This document shows, in pieces, positions 1-8,139 of a DNA stretch of 38,984 bases (positions are counted from its first letter, which is position 1; each line of letters begins with the position of its first letter). This DNA comes from Alcaligenaceae bacterium (GTDB taxonomy: Bacteria; Pseudomonadota; Gammaproteobacteria; Burkholderiales; Burkholderiaceae_B). The stretch is taken from assembly GCA_947379755.1 (NCBI GenBank), contig CANCOC010000030.1, positions 1-38,984 of the forward strand, in the 5' to 3' direction. The notes under the pieces are model-generated. The model saw only the letters and a program-made list of their open reading frames with translations, had not been told where the DNA came from and did not search any database. The position numbers were made by a program, and so were the translations under genes.

Positions 1-143
1 TTGCGTCCCATCAGTGCCACGACTTCGCCACGGCGAACCTTCAGGCCCACGTCATACAAAACCTGAGCCGCGCCGTACCAGGCGCATAAGCCCGATACCT
101 CCAGCAGCAGTGAGTCCGTCGCGGCATGCAGTCTGTCAGGCAT
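1..143 (-). CDS. livF: Branched-chain amino acid-type ABC transporter ATPase LivF, N-terminal fragment (cut by window edge)
   Basis: Reverse translation from the ATG at 143 gives MPDRLHAATDSLLLEVSGLCAWYG and on to VVALMGR, the N-terminal beta-sheet of a LivF-type ATPase running into the Walker A loop exactly at the window edge. About 47 residues are visible. The start overlaps the end of livG by 8 bp (livG stop at 136-138), which is typical of translational coupling. LivF pairs with LivG to power a LivH/LivM permease at the inner membrane. The operon therefore continues to the left of the window. The family call rests on sequence and position together; the catalytic motifs lie outside the window. 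Confidence 0.85.
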   Translation of the reverse strand, partial: MPDRLHAATDSLLLEVSGLCAWYGAAQVLYDVGLKVRRGEVVALMGR

Positions 144-921
144 CGTGCATACTCTCGGTTGACTTACGAAGGTTAAAGGTTTTTCCCGTGCCAAAATATA
201 CTTCCTGCACCAGGGGATGATTTCTGATTTCTTCAGGCTGACCCTGAGCAATGAGCCTGCCACGCGCCAGCACGATCATGCGATCGGCATAGGCGAAGAC
301 AACATCCATGCTGTGCTCGGTAAACAGGACAGCCATATTGCGCTCGACCACCAGTCTTTTGGTCAAGGCCATCAGGTCGTTCCTCTCTTTTGGGGCCATG
401 CCGGCGGTCGGCTCATCCATCAACAAGAGCCGCGGATGGTTGGCAATGGCAATGGCAAGCTCAACGCGCTTGACGTCGCTATACGCCAGCGATGCACAGG
501 GCCTGTCCGCCTGAGCCGCCATGCCGACCTGCTCCAGCAGGTGCATAGCCTCAGCGCGATCATAACTTGCAGCAGCTTTCCAGAACGTGAATATTTTTTC
601 ACGATGAGAAATCAATGCCATCTGAATATTTTCAATCACGGTCAGGGAAGAAAAAGTTTCTGCAATCTGGAAGGTCCGGCCAACGCCATGGCGCCAGATC
701 TGACGCGGCCGCATGCCGACCAGTTCGGTCGCGTCAAGTTTGACAGAGCCGCGATCGGCACGGATCTGGCCGTTAAGCATATTGAAGGTTGTCGATTTGC
801 CCGCACCATTCGGACCGATCAGCGCGAGCAGTTCCCCGGCCTGCAAATCAAAATCAATGCCATCGACCGCCTTAACACCACCAAAGGATTTTCCCAGTGC
901 GCGCACCTGCAACAGACTCAT
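136..921 (-). CDS. livG: Branched-chain amino acid-type ABC transporter ATPase LivG
   Basis: This 261-residue ATP-binding subunit has a clear Walker A (GPNGAGKST, about residues 36-44), a Q-loop region (GRTFQIAETFSSLTV) and a Walker B (LLLMDEPTAGM). The ABC signature is LAYSDVKRVELA rather than the common LSGGQ, a form usual in LivG-type subunits. It begins inside the last codons of the permease gene (4-bp overlap at 918-921) and overlaps livF at its end, so the three are translationally coupled. It energises import through the fused permease. The substrate is not shown by this protein; the operon suggests a pyridine carboxylate or a related N-heterocycle rather than an amino acid. Confidence 0.92.
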   Translation of the reverse strand: MSLLQVRALGKSFGGVKAVDGIDFDLQAGELLALIGPNGAGKSTTFNMLNGQIRADRGSVKLDATELVGMRPRQIWRHGVGRTFQIAETFSSLTVIENIQMALISHREKIFTFWKAAASYDRAEAMHLLEQVGMAAQADRPCASLAYSDVKRVELAIAIANHPRLLLMDEPTAGMAPKERNDLMALTKRLVVERNMAVLFTEHSMDVVFAYADRMIVLARGRLIAQGQPEEIRNHPLVQEVYFGTGKTFNLRKSTESMHDA

Positions 922-2840
922 GATTTGACCCCTGTCGCCACATGTCTGAAACCATTGATGCGCTGTGCAATGCGGTCAAGAATCAGTCGTGCGTAGCCTG
1001 CCACCCCTTGCGGAAAGAGCAGCACCAGCAGCAGGATGATGCCCCCGAGCATGGCGCGCCAATATTCTGTATTGCGTGCCACAGCATCATGCAGCCAGGT
1101 AAACAGCACCGAACCTACAATCGGTCCGGACAAGGTCTGGATCCCTCCGAGCAGCACCATTACGAGACCATCAACTGAGCGGCTTACATTTAATGCGTCA
1201 GGTGAAATCCCACCCTTGGAAAAAGTAAAGATGGCACCGGCCAATCCTGCGAAGGATCCGGCAACCACAAATGCCACCCACTGCACGCGCTGGACATTGA
1301 TACCAATGGCATCTGCACGCAACGCAGAATCCCTGCTTGCACGCAAGGCAAAACCAAAAGAGGAAAAAAGGATGCGTCTAAGCAGCCAGATGCTCGACAA
1401 CACCAAGGTAAGTGCCATCAGAAAATAATATTTTTTATCTACCAGCCACGCTGCCGGCCAGATACCCGTCAGGCCGTTGCTGCCTCCTGTCAAGGCATCC
1501 CATTGAAAAACAATGGCCCATGTGATTTGTGCAAAAGCCAGCGTCAGCATGGCCAGATACACGCCCGACAGCCTCACGCAGAACCAGCCAAACAATGCCG
1601 CACCGACTGCGGCAACGAACGGTGACAGGAGCAGCGAAGCTTCCATGGGCAATCCTGCCGAACGCACCATCAGCGCTGCACCATAGGCGCCCAGCCCAAA
1701 ATACGCCGCATGGCCAAAAGAATGCATTCCACCCGGGCCCATGATGAAATGCAGACTGACGGCAAATAGTGCCGCGATGAGCAAGTCCACACCAAGCACC
1801 ACCAGATAGGGCGACTGCACGGTCAGGAATGGGGTCAGAATCAGCAGGACTACCATCGCCCACACAGCCAGCCTCTCATATCGAGAGGCGCGTTTGAGAG
1901 GTGCTTCGATTGCTGCAGCATGGCGCGAGGCCGTCTGAGGTCTGCCCATCAGACCCCACGGACGGAAAACCAGTACCACGGCCATGACCAGGAACTCGAC
2001 CACCAGTGTGAGCTTGGAAAATGACACCGGGATACCGAACATCTCAATCACGCCAAGCCAGATGCAAATGGCTTTAAGTTCCGCGATCAGCAGTGCAGCG
2101 ACATAGGCGCCCGGGATCGAGCCCATGCCACCGACGACGACCACGACAAAAGCAGCCCCGATCGTGTTCAGATCCATATCGAGATTGGCGGGTTCACGCG
2201 GTAACTGAAGCGCACCACCCAACCCCGCAAGCAAAGCACCCAGCGCAAATACTGCAGTAAACAGCCAGGCCTGATTCACACCAAGGGCTGCAACCATTTC
2301 ACGATCTTGTGTTGCGGCACGGATCAAGGTCCCCCAGCGTGTGCGTGTGAGCAACAGCCAGAGCGCACCCAGCAGGACTGGACCAGCAACGATCAAGAAC
2401 AGATCATAGGAAGGAAACTGTCTACCCAGGATTTCGACTGAACCTTTAAACCCCGGAGCACGTGGCCCAAGAAGTTCTTCTGCCCCCCAATACCAGAGCA
2501 CCGCATCCTTGATCACAAGCACGAGGGCAAAAGTTGCGAGCAACTGAAACAGTTCCGGTGCTCGGTAGATTCTGCGCATGAGCAGAATTTCGACGCATGC
2601 ACCCAGCACACCCACAACCAGCGGCGCAAACACCAGCGCAGGCCAGAAACCAATCGTCCCGGACAATACCTTGACAAAGGAGTAGGCGATGTAGATGCCC
2701 ACCATGAAAAACGAACCATGCGCAAAGTTAACGATTCGGGTCACGCCAAAAATAAGCGACAACCCTGCCGCCACCAGAAACAGTGAGGACGCGCTCGCCA
2801 GACCATTGAGCAGCTGTACAACAAAACCCGAAAAGTCCAT
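918..2840 (-). CDS. Fused LivH-LivM ABC transporter permease
   Basis: This is a 640-residue inner-membrane protein in which two permease subunits that are usually separate are one polypeptide. Residues about 1-300 match LivH (start MDFSGFVVQLLNGLASASSLFLVAAGL, conserved FGVTRIVNFAHG and GGMGSIPGA motifs). Residues about 320-620 match LivM (GPGGMHSFGHAAYFGLGAYGAAL, SFAGLAGAIFTF, VMVLLGGIQTLSGPIVG). A basic linker containing RPQTASRHAAA joins them. About 18 hydrophobic segments are visible. The gene lies 21 bp downstream of the periplasmic receptor gene and overlaps livG by 4 bp. It forms the transmembrane channel of the importer. Fusion of H and M is a recognised but minority arrangement. Confidence 0.9.
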   Translation of the reverse strand: MDFSGFVVQLLNGLASASSLFLVAAGLSLIFGVTRIVNFAHGSFFMVGIYIAYSFVKVLSGTIGFWPALVFAPLVVGVLGACVEILLMRRIYRAPELFQLLATFALVLVIKDAVLWYWGAEELLGPRAPGFKGSVEILGRQFPSYDLFLIVAGPVLLGALWLLLTRTRWGTLIRAATQDREMVAALGVNQAWLFTAVFALGALLAGLGGALQLPREPANLDMDLNTIGAAFVVVVVGGMGSIPGAYVAALLIAELKAICIWLGVIEMFGIPVSFSKLTLVVEFLVMAVVLVFRPWGLMGRPQTASRHAAAIEAPLKRASRYERLAVWAMVVLLILTPFLTVQSPYLVVLGVDLLIAALFAVSLHFIMGPGGMHSFGHAAYFGLGAYGAALMVRSAGLPMEASLLLSPFVAAVGAALFGWFCVRLSGVYLAMLTLAFAQITWAIVFQWDALTGGSNGLTGIWPAAWLVDKKYYFLMALTLVLSSIWLLRRILFSSFGFALRASRDSALRADAIGINVQRVQWVAFVVAGSFAGLAGAIFTFSKGGISPDALNVSRSVDGLVMVLLGGIQTLSGPIVGSVLFTWLHDAVARNTEYWRAMLGGIILLLVLLFPQGVAGYARLILDRIAQRINGFRHVATGVKS

Positions 2841-2861
2841 TAGATTTGCGCGCCTGTCACA

Positions 2862-4076
2862 TTACTCTGCAGGACGTAATTTTTTGACGTCGGCCGCAGA
2901 AGGCAGGACTGCAGCACCATCCACGTAGCGATAATCGACCATCACGCCTTTGCCATCCACGTTCTTGGTTCGTCCGACATAGCCACCCATGGTGGACTGA
3001 TGATCCTCGGCACGATAAATAATGGGACCAAACGGCGTGATCACCTGCAGTCCCTCAAAGGCCGCAATCAGTTTGTCAGTCTCTGTGCTTTTTGCCTTCT
3101 TGATGCCCGCAGCCAAAGACATGATGGAGGAATAGCCTACGATCGAACCCAGTCTGGGATAGTCCTTGAATCTTTCTTCATAGGCTTTGAGAAATGCCTG
3201 ATGCTCGGGTGTCTGGATACCATACCAGGGGTAACCCGTCACAAGCCAGCCATTCGGAGCTTCGTCCTTGAGAGGATCCAGATATTCCGGCTCGCCTGTC
3301 AGCAAACTGACTACGTCACGGTCTTTGAACAAACCGCGGGTATTACCCTCGCGCACAAAGCGCGACAGGTCAGCACCGAACAGCACGTTGAAAATTGCGT
3401 CGGGCTTGGCGTCAGACAAGGCCTGCACCACACTGCCCGCATCAACTTTTCCAAGTGGCGGGGCCTGCTCTGCGACAAATTCAACATCCGGCTGAGCCTG
3501 CTTGAGGAGTTCCTTGAATGTCGCGGCAGCTGACTGACCATACTCGTAGTTGGGAAATACGACTGCCCAACGCTTTTTCTTCATGGCGGCGGCTTCTGGC
3601 ACAAGCATGGCTACCTGCATATATGTCGAAGGTCGTAACCGGAATGTATAGCGATTGCCGTTTTGCCAGACGATTTTGTCTGTCAACGGCTCACTTGCCA
3701 GGAAAAATATTTTTTTCTGTTTAGCAAAGTCTGTGAGGGCCAAACCTATATGCGAGAGAAAAGAACCCGTCAGCACATCCACTTTATCGCGCGACACCAG
3801 TTCTTCGGCCACACGCACAGCGTCTCCCGGGCTGGCATTGTCATCCCGTGTGATGAGCTCGACTTTTTTTCCATTCAGACCACCTGTTGCGTTGATTTGT
3901 TCAACAGCAAGATCCATCCCCTTTTTATAGGACTCGGTAAAGGCGGGCTGCGCCTTATAACTATTAATTTCACCAATCCTGATGACATCCTGGGCCATGG
4001 TGGAGATGGCGCACGAAGCAAGCGCAGCGGCGATGAACGTATTGCGAACGATGCGACAGACAAAGCGGTCATTCAT
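2862..4076 (-). CDS. Periplasmic substrate-binding protein of the LivJ/LivK-type ABC importer
   Basis: The protein has 404 residues from the ATG at 4076, chosen because an AGAGGAG ribosome-binding site sits 7 bases upstream and because the next residues form a signal peptide (basic start, hydrophobic core, cleavage near STMAQ-D). The open frame extends 14 codons further upstream without support. The mature part begins DVIRIGEINSYKAQPAFTESYKKGMDLAVEQIN and contains the peripl_BP_6 hallmarks NGKKVELITRDD and GDAVRVAEELVSRDKVDVLTGSF. It delivers the solute to the fused permease. Its position directly after the DUF1185 gene, in an operon led by a 6-hydroxynicotinate reductase homologue, suggests a pyridine carboxylate ligand. 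That ligand is inferred. Confidence 0.88.
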   Translation of the reverse strand: MNDRFVCRIVRNTFIAAALASCAISTMAQDVIRIGEINSYKAQPAFTESYKKGMDLAVEQINATGGLNGKKVELITRDDNASPGDAVRVAEELVSRDKVDVLTGSFLSHIGLALTDFAKQKKIFFLASEPLTDKIVWQNGNRYTFRLRPSTYMQVAMLVPEAAAMKKKRWAVVFPNYEYGQSAAATFKELLKQAQPDVEFVAEQAPPLGKVDAGSVVQALSDAKPDAIFNVLFGADLSRFVREGNTRGLFKDRDVVSLLTGEPEYLDPLKDEAPNGWLVTGYPWYGIQTPEHQAFLKAYEERFKDYPRLGSIVGYSSIMSLAAGIKKAKSTETDKLIAAFEGLQVITPFGPIIYRAEDHQSTMGGYVGRTKNVDGKGVMVDYRYVDGAAVLPSAADVKKLRPAE

Positions 4077-4123
4077 AATGTACTCCTCTGGAAAAGAGAT
4101 TGAGATGCATAGTTCCAACGCGT

Positions 4124-4708
4124 TCAGCGCAGGCCATCCTTACCTTCGATTTCATGCACTGCAAGGCCACCAATCCTGGGCAAGGGTCGTCCGCTATCTG
4201 TCACGGCAACAGCCACCACAATTTCATTGGCGAAAGGTGCGTCTGTCACGCGCGCCTCGACTGCATCAAAATGGCTACGGACAAAAGCCGCGTCCTTGTG
4301 ACCAAGCGGAACGTCCACGGCAGCGCCTGGGCCACCACGCTTTTTGCTCGAAGGCACGAGCGCAGCACCATGCGAGACAGCCTTGCGCAAAGGTGCTCCG
4401 AGCCTGGGATGCAGGATTGCCGCAGCATGTTCGAGTTCTCCGGCCTCACCGACGATCGCCGCCTTGCCATAACTCTCGGCCTGTTCAGGCTCAATGCCAA
4501 GCGCCAGGACGCAGCGTTCACCCAGTAATTTTCCAAGTTCCTCGCCGATATCCATCAAGTCCGTCAGGTCCTCCACATACTTTCCTGCAAAGGGATTTTC
4601 AATGACAGCAATTGCGAGCGCCTTGCGTGTTGGCTTGCCGATCGCTTGTCCCATCTCTATGTGCACTTCTTCGACCTGAACAATTATCTTGCGTATCTTT
4701 GCTTTCAT
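4124..4708 (-). CDS. Amino acid synthesis family protein (DUF1185, AA_synth)
   Basis: This 194-residue protein begins MKAKIRKIIVQVEEVHIEMG and carries the family-typical segments IENPFAGKYVEDLTDLMDIG, GEAGELEHAAAILHPRLG, HGAALVPSSKKRGGPGAAVDVPLGHK and SHFDAVEARVTDAPFANEIVV. The family (PF06684) has a solved fold but, to my knowledge, no firmly established reaction. Its start codon overlaps the stop of the UPF0280 gene (4-bp ATGA overlap at 4705-4708), which argues for coupled synthesis. Context places it with the reductase and the importer, so a role in handling a ring-derived metabolite is likely. The name 'amino acid synthesis' should not be read as a demonstrated function. Confidence 0.85.
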   Translation of the reverse strand: MKAKIRKIIVQVEEVHIEMGQAIGKPTRKALAIAVIENPFAGKYVEDLTDLMDIGEELGKLLGERCVLALGIEPEQAESYGKAAIVGEAGELEHAAAILHPRLGAPLRKAVSHGAALVPSSKKRGGPGAAVDVPLGHKDAAFVRSHFDAVEARVTDAPFANEIVVAVAVTDSGRPLPRIGGLAVHEIEGKDGLR

Positions 4709-5583
4709 TTATCAGACATCCTTGAACAAATAGCCGTTTCGGTACTCGTGACCCATCCCTGGCAGGTTATCACTGCAGAAATAATCAGTCCTTTATTTTT
4801 TAACAGTAATGCGCGCGTCAATCCATGCTGCAACGCATCGTGAATCTGTGTCAAACTCAATTCAGGCACATCAACCGTAACAGGAATATTTCCCAGATCA
4901 GCGTCATCCTTGAGTGAATGTGCAGGCAGCCGAACAATGCGCGGATCCTGGACATTGACCTCATTGGCGATGACGGTTGCAGCAGCATCGGCCATCGCCG
5001 CTGTACCGGCCAGCACCGTCACACTATCTGCCAGTCCCAGAGAGTGGCTGCGCCCTCTCCATCCGCTTGTGGCAATGCCGCGGACACCCGACTGTTGTGT
5101 GACTTCAAAAAATCCATCGACTGAAATTCCTGCCTCAAGCATCTCTTGATTCAAGCAGGACAGGTCGGAAAAAAGTCCGACTTTCAAACTGTACCCATCG
5201 CGCAGGTAGACAGCAATATCCCCGCCGTTGTTGACCCATGCGCGATCAATCCCCGCAGATCTGTAAGAATCGATCAGTGCCTGCGCCACGGCTCCTGCCA
5301 CGGCCGCCATGGGCGTAATGAAATCTTCTGTACAGGCACGGCAGGCCTGCCACATTGTTTGTGCAATCGCCCCCTGCAACGTACAACGCTCACCCACCGG
5401 TTGTCGCAAGGCACCAAGCTCACAGGTCAATTCATCTAAAACGTTTTTAAATCTTTCCCATGCAGCATCGTGCGCCTGTTCAACGGCCGCTGCCTCACCT
5501 TCTGCATAAGTAATGATATCGATGGGCCCATGCTGAAAATGACGGCGACCATCCTGCAGTAACGCTGAAATTGGCGCAAGCAC
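4705..5583 (-). CDS. UPF0280 family protein (ApbE-like fold)
   Basis: This is a 292-residue protein read from a GTG at 5583, four bases after the reductase stop codon; no upstream alternative exists without overlapping that gene. Recognisable segments are CRACTEDFITPMAAVAGAVA, AWVNNGGDIAVYL, GVRGIATSGWRGRSHSLGLADSVTVLA and AAMADAAATVIANEV, which match UPF0280. That family is structurally related to ApbE flavin transferases, whose NGGD and active-site regions it partly resembles. The function is not established. Tight linkage to the Fe-S reductase upstream and to DUF1185 downstream suggests an auxiliary, cofactor-handling or structural role in the same pathway. Confidence 0.82.
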   Translation of the reverse strand: MLAPISALLQDGRRHFQHGPIDIITYAEGEAAAVEQAHDAAWERFKNVLDELTCELGALRQPVGERCTLQGAIAQTMWQACRACTEDFITPMAAVAGAVAQALIDSYRSAGIDRAWVNNGGDIAVYLRDGYSLKVGLFSDLSCLNQEMLEAGISVDGFFEVTQQSGVRGIATSGWRGRSHSLGLADSVTVLAGTAAMADAAATVIANEVNVQDPRIVRLPAHSLKDDADLGNIPVTVDVPELSLTQIHDALQHGLTRALLLKNKGLIISAVITCQGWVTSTETAICSRMSDK

Positions 5584-5587
5584 AGGT

Positions 5588-7189
5588 TTAACCTAACATC
5601 GGCGGTTGGCCCAGGGGCCAGGGATTGACGTCGTTCGGTCTGATCCACTTTAGTGCGCCTGGCGCACCGTCGCTGTGCCAGGCGCCATCGCGCAGCGTGT
5701 CCTCAATGGTGCGGACGTAATCCATATGTCCACCCAAACGTCGGTAATCCTCAAGCGTCATGCTGAACTCTATCGGTGCCACAATCGCCGGCGTGGGGAC
5801 CGTACCAAAACTATGATCTGGCATACGTAACACATCGACCATCACTGTGATGCCACCACCTGGCCACACAAATGCAGGCGCGCCTCCACACGTAACGTTG
5901 ACAAGCGATTTTTTGATGGCCTGCGTCAGCAATACAGGGTTTTCGGTTACACCTGCCCTGAGACTCCCTCCCGCTCCAGCAAGAAACAGGACGCTCGTCA
6001 TCGAAGGCTCGCAATTTTCGCCGATCCGCTCAACCACATCCCGTACCTGAGCGGGAATCTCCGTCTGGATCGGTTTGAGCTGCTCATCGAGCACATACCA
6101 GCATGCATGTTCGCCTGTTGTAGAGGTCATCAGTAATCGCAGTCCGGGCCAGGCGACTGCCTCATCCCATCCTTCGATGATTGAAAGTGGATCAGCAAGA
6201 TCTGTGCCACCCCAGCCGGTTCCTGGATTCGCGACCTGAAAGTATCTGCCAGGTGTGGACTTGCGGCCCCGCATGACAATGCCAGAGGGTCGCATATCCA
6301 GACACTTACCTGCCTGATGTTCAGTCAGCACGCCAGTAATATGGTCATCGACCACCACGACCTCATCGGCCAGTCCTGAAAACTGCAAGGCAAATATTCC
6401 AATCGCGGCCGAACCGCAACCAACACGCATACGCTGCTCGGTCACGCCGTTTACGACAGGCGCCCGACCAGCCTGCACGATGACTTGTGCCCCACCGTCT
6501 ATGGTGAGCGCCACCGCGCCCTTATTGCCCAGTGTGTACATGGACTCCATGGTGACACGCCCTTCTTTTTTGCTGCCTCCCGTCAAGTGATGCACACCAC
6601 CCAGCGACAACATCTGAGAGCCATATTCTGCGGTAGTCACATGGCCAATCACCTCTCCGTTGACTCGCACACTCGCCTGCTCAGGCCCCAGATATCTGTC
6701 TGTATCGATTTTGATCTTTAGACTGCAATAGCTGAATATGCCCTCTGTTACCACCGTCACAAGATCAACACCCTGGACCGTTGAGGCGACGATAAATGGG
6801 GCAGGCTTGTAGTCAGGATATGTTGTGGATGCACCAACGCCCGTCACGAAGACATCCTGGCCGCTCACCTCACTGATCCCGGAGGTTGAGCCAGCAGTCT
6901 GTCCTGTAACGTCTGCCTGCGTGAAGCGGATGGGCGTGCTGCCTGACTGTTGTAATGTCCGATTCATGAAGATCACAGGATCTACACGCACAAGCTCACC
7001 CGACTGGTTGGCATATCGATCGCATGCACCCGTGCGTCCGTCGCTGATCTGACACAGCACAGGACAGGCATTACACGCAATTTTTTGTTCACTCACCCTG
7101 GCGTTCCTGGCCGGCGCTCGTTCGGGAGTGCGTGCAGGCAGCGCTGCTTGCATGCCTGGCAACCCATCGGTTTTTGTATGTTCAGTCAT
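5588..7189 (-). CDS. 6-hydroxynicotinate reductase-like Fe-S protein
   Basis: This 533-residue first gene of the leftward operon has an N-terminal cysteine cluster at residues 39, 42, 46 and 56 (CX2CX3CX9C, within KIACNACPVLCQ and GACDRY), consistent with a [4Fe-4S] centre. Further conserved-looking stretches are FVTGVGASTTYPDYKPAPFI (113-132), MRVGCGSAAIGIFALQFSG (254-272) and GWGGTDLADP (325-334). The family is named for the Eubacterium barkeri enzyme that reduces 6-hydroxynicotinate to 1,4,5,6-tetrahydro-6-oxonicotinate with ferredoxin. A gene for the next enzyme, enamidase, is divergently placed 950 bp away, which supports the call. The ribosome-binding site before the ATG at 7189 is weak. 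The substrate could be another hydroxypyridine. Confidence 0.82.
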   Translation of the reverse strand: MTEHTKTDGLPGMQAALPARTPERAPARNARVSEQKIACNACPVLCQISDGRTGACDRYANQSGELVRVDPVIFMNRTLQQSGSTPIRFTQADVTGQTAGSTSGISEVSGQDVFVTGVGASTTYPDYKPAPFIVASTVQGVDLVTVVTEGIFSYCSLKIKIDTDRYLGPEQASVRVNGEVIGHVTTAEYGSQMLSLGGVHHLTGGSKKEGRVTMESMYTLGNKGAVALTIDGGAQVIVQAGRAPVVNGVTEQRMRVGCGSAAIGIFALQFSGLADEVVVVDDHITGVLTEHQAGKCLDMRPSGIVMRGRKSTPGRYFQVANPGTGWGGTDLADPLSIIEGWDEAVAWPGLRLLMTSTTGEHACWYVLDEQLKPIQTEIPAQVRDVVERIGENCEPSMTSVLFLAGAGGSLRAGVTENPVLLTQAIKKSLVNVTCGGAPAFVWPGGGITVMVDVLRMPDHSFGTVPTPAIVAPIEFSMTLEDYRRLGGHMDYVRTIEDTLRDGAWHSDGAPGALKWIRPNDVNPWPLGQPPMLG

Positions 7190-7246
7190 GCCTTGACCCG
7201 ACTATTGATGAAATGCTGTGAACAGCGTCGACTTGCCTTTGATATT

Positions 7247-7290
7247 AATGTAGCATTCACTAAACAAAAATGTTGTATTTACTAAACAAT
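7247..7290. promoter_or_regulatory. Tandem 22-bp operator-like repeats in the reductase/tetR divergent promoter region
   Basis: Two adjacent 22-bp units (7247-7268 and 7269-7290) agree at 18 of 22 positions; each starts AATGT and contains ACTAAACAA. On the minus strand a -10-like TAATAT lies just beyond the first unit, 17 bp from a weak TTTTTG, so a bound protein would cover the reductase operon promoter. The first unit includes the 12-mer ATTAATGTAGCA (7244-7255) that recurs before nadC. The likely ligand is the TetR-family protein encoded at 7442. Repeat identity is seen directly; function is inferred. Confidence 0.55.
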
Positions 7291-7441
7291 TTATTTTTAA
7301 TTTTTAATTTAATACATATCCTTGCACCTGGCAATGAATGTCATTGTCCAGGACATTGCGCAAGGAGCCTGTGTGATGGAACAGGCATCTGTGGAACAAT
7401 AGCTTAGGCCCTCTGACACAACCTATTGATGACGATGATTG

Positions 7442-8113
7442 ATGACCGCTAAAAAGCAGACAGTTTCCAAGTCGCCGCGCAAGACCGGCGTGCGTGTGCG
7501 TGCGGCGCTGGCTACGCGAGAGAGCATCCTGCGCGCTGCGATCAAAGTCTTCTCCAAGTACGGGCTGAGCGGCGGTAGCATTGACAAGATTTCACGTACG
7601 GCACGCTCACATGACCGAATGATTTATTACTACTTCGGCAATAAAGATGGGCTATTCGTCGCAGTACTTGAGGAGATCTATCGACGCTTTAACGAAGCAG
7701 AAGCCAAGCTTGCGCTTGACCTCGAGGATCCCGAAGCATCGATGCGACGGATCATCCACTTCATCCTCCATTACTACCGCGATCATCCGGAATTCATCAC
7801 AATACTGAATAGTGAAAATTTGCTCAGAGGCCAGCACATCTCCAAGTCCAGCACCACAAAGCAATATTCAATGGCAGCGATCGGCGTGATTGATCAGACG
7901 CTCTTGAGTGGCGCGAGGCAAGGGCTGTTTCGTCCAGATGTGCGTCCCCGGGACATCTATTTGCTGATTGCATCCCTTGGCTACTTTTATCAATCCAATC
8001 GATTCACACTGACGGCCTTCCTGGGCGAAAACCTTGAATCGCCTGAAGTTTTTTCAGAGTGGGAAGACTTTGTCACCACTACCGTTCTGCGTACATTAAT
8101 GATTGCACGCTGA
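7442..8113 (+). CDS. TetR/AcrR family transcriptional regulator
   Basis: This protein of about 223 residues has an N-terminal TetR DNA-binding domain: TRESILRAAIKVFSKYGLSG, then the helix-turn-helix SIDKISRTARSHDRMIYYYFGNKDGLF. The ligand-binding C-terminal domain carries YYRDHPEFITILNSENLLRG, common in regulators of catabolic genes. The ATG at 7442 is preferred over the TTG one codon upstream. A lysine/arginine-rich tail (about 20 residues) precedes the HTH. It is transcribed divergently from the reductase operon and stands 26 bp before the enamidase gene, so it probably controls both directions and itself. The ligand is likely a pathway intermediate, by inference. Confidence 0.9.
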   Translation: MTAKKQTVSKSPRKTGVRVRAALATRESILRAAIKVFSKYGLSGGSIDKISRTARSHDRMIYYYFGNKDGLFVAVLEEIYRRFNEAEAKLALDLEDPEASMRRIIHFILHYYRDHPEFITILNSENLLRGQHISKSSTTKQYSMAAIGVIDQTLLSGARQGLFRPDVRPRDIYLLIASLGYFYQSNRFTLTAFLGENLESPEVFSEWEDFVTTTVLRTLMIAR

Positions 8114-8139
8114 CTACACACGCACCAGGAGCAGGTTAT

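Noticed and set aside
217..996. Plus-strand open frame of 259 codons opposite livG
   Set aside because: It is antisense to an intact ATPase with full motifs, matches no family I recognise, and has no ribosome-binding site.
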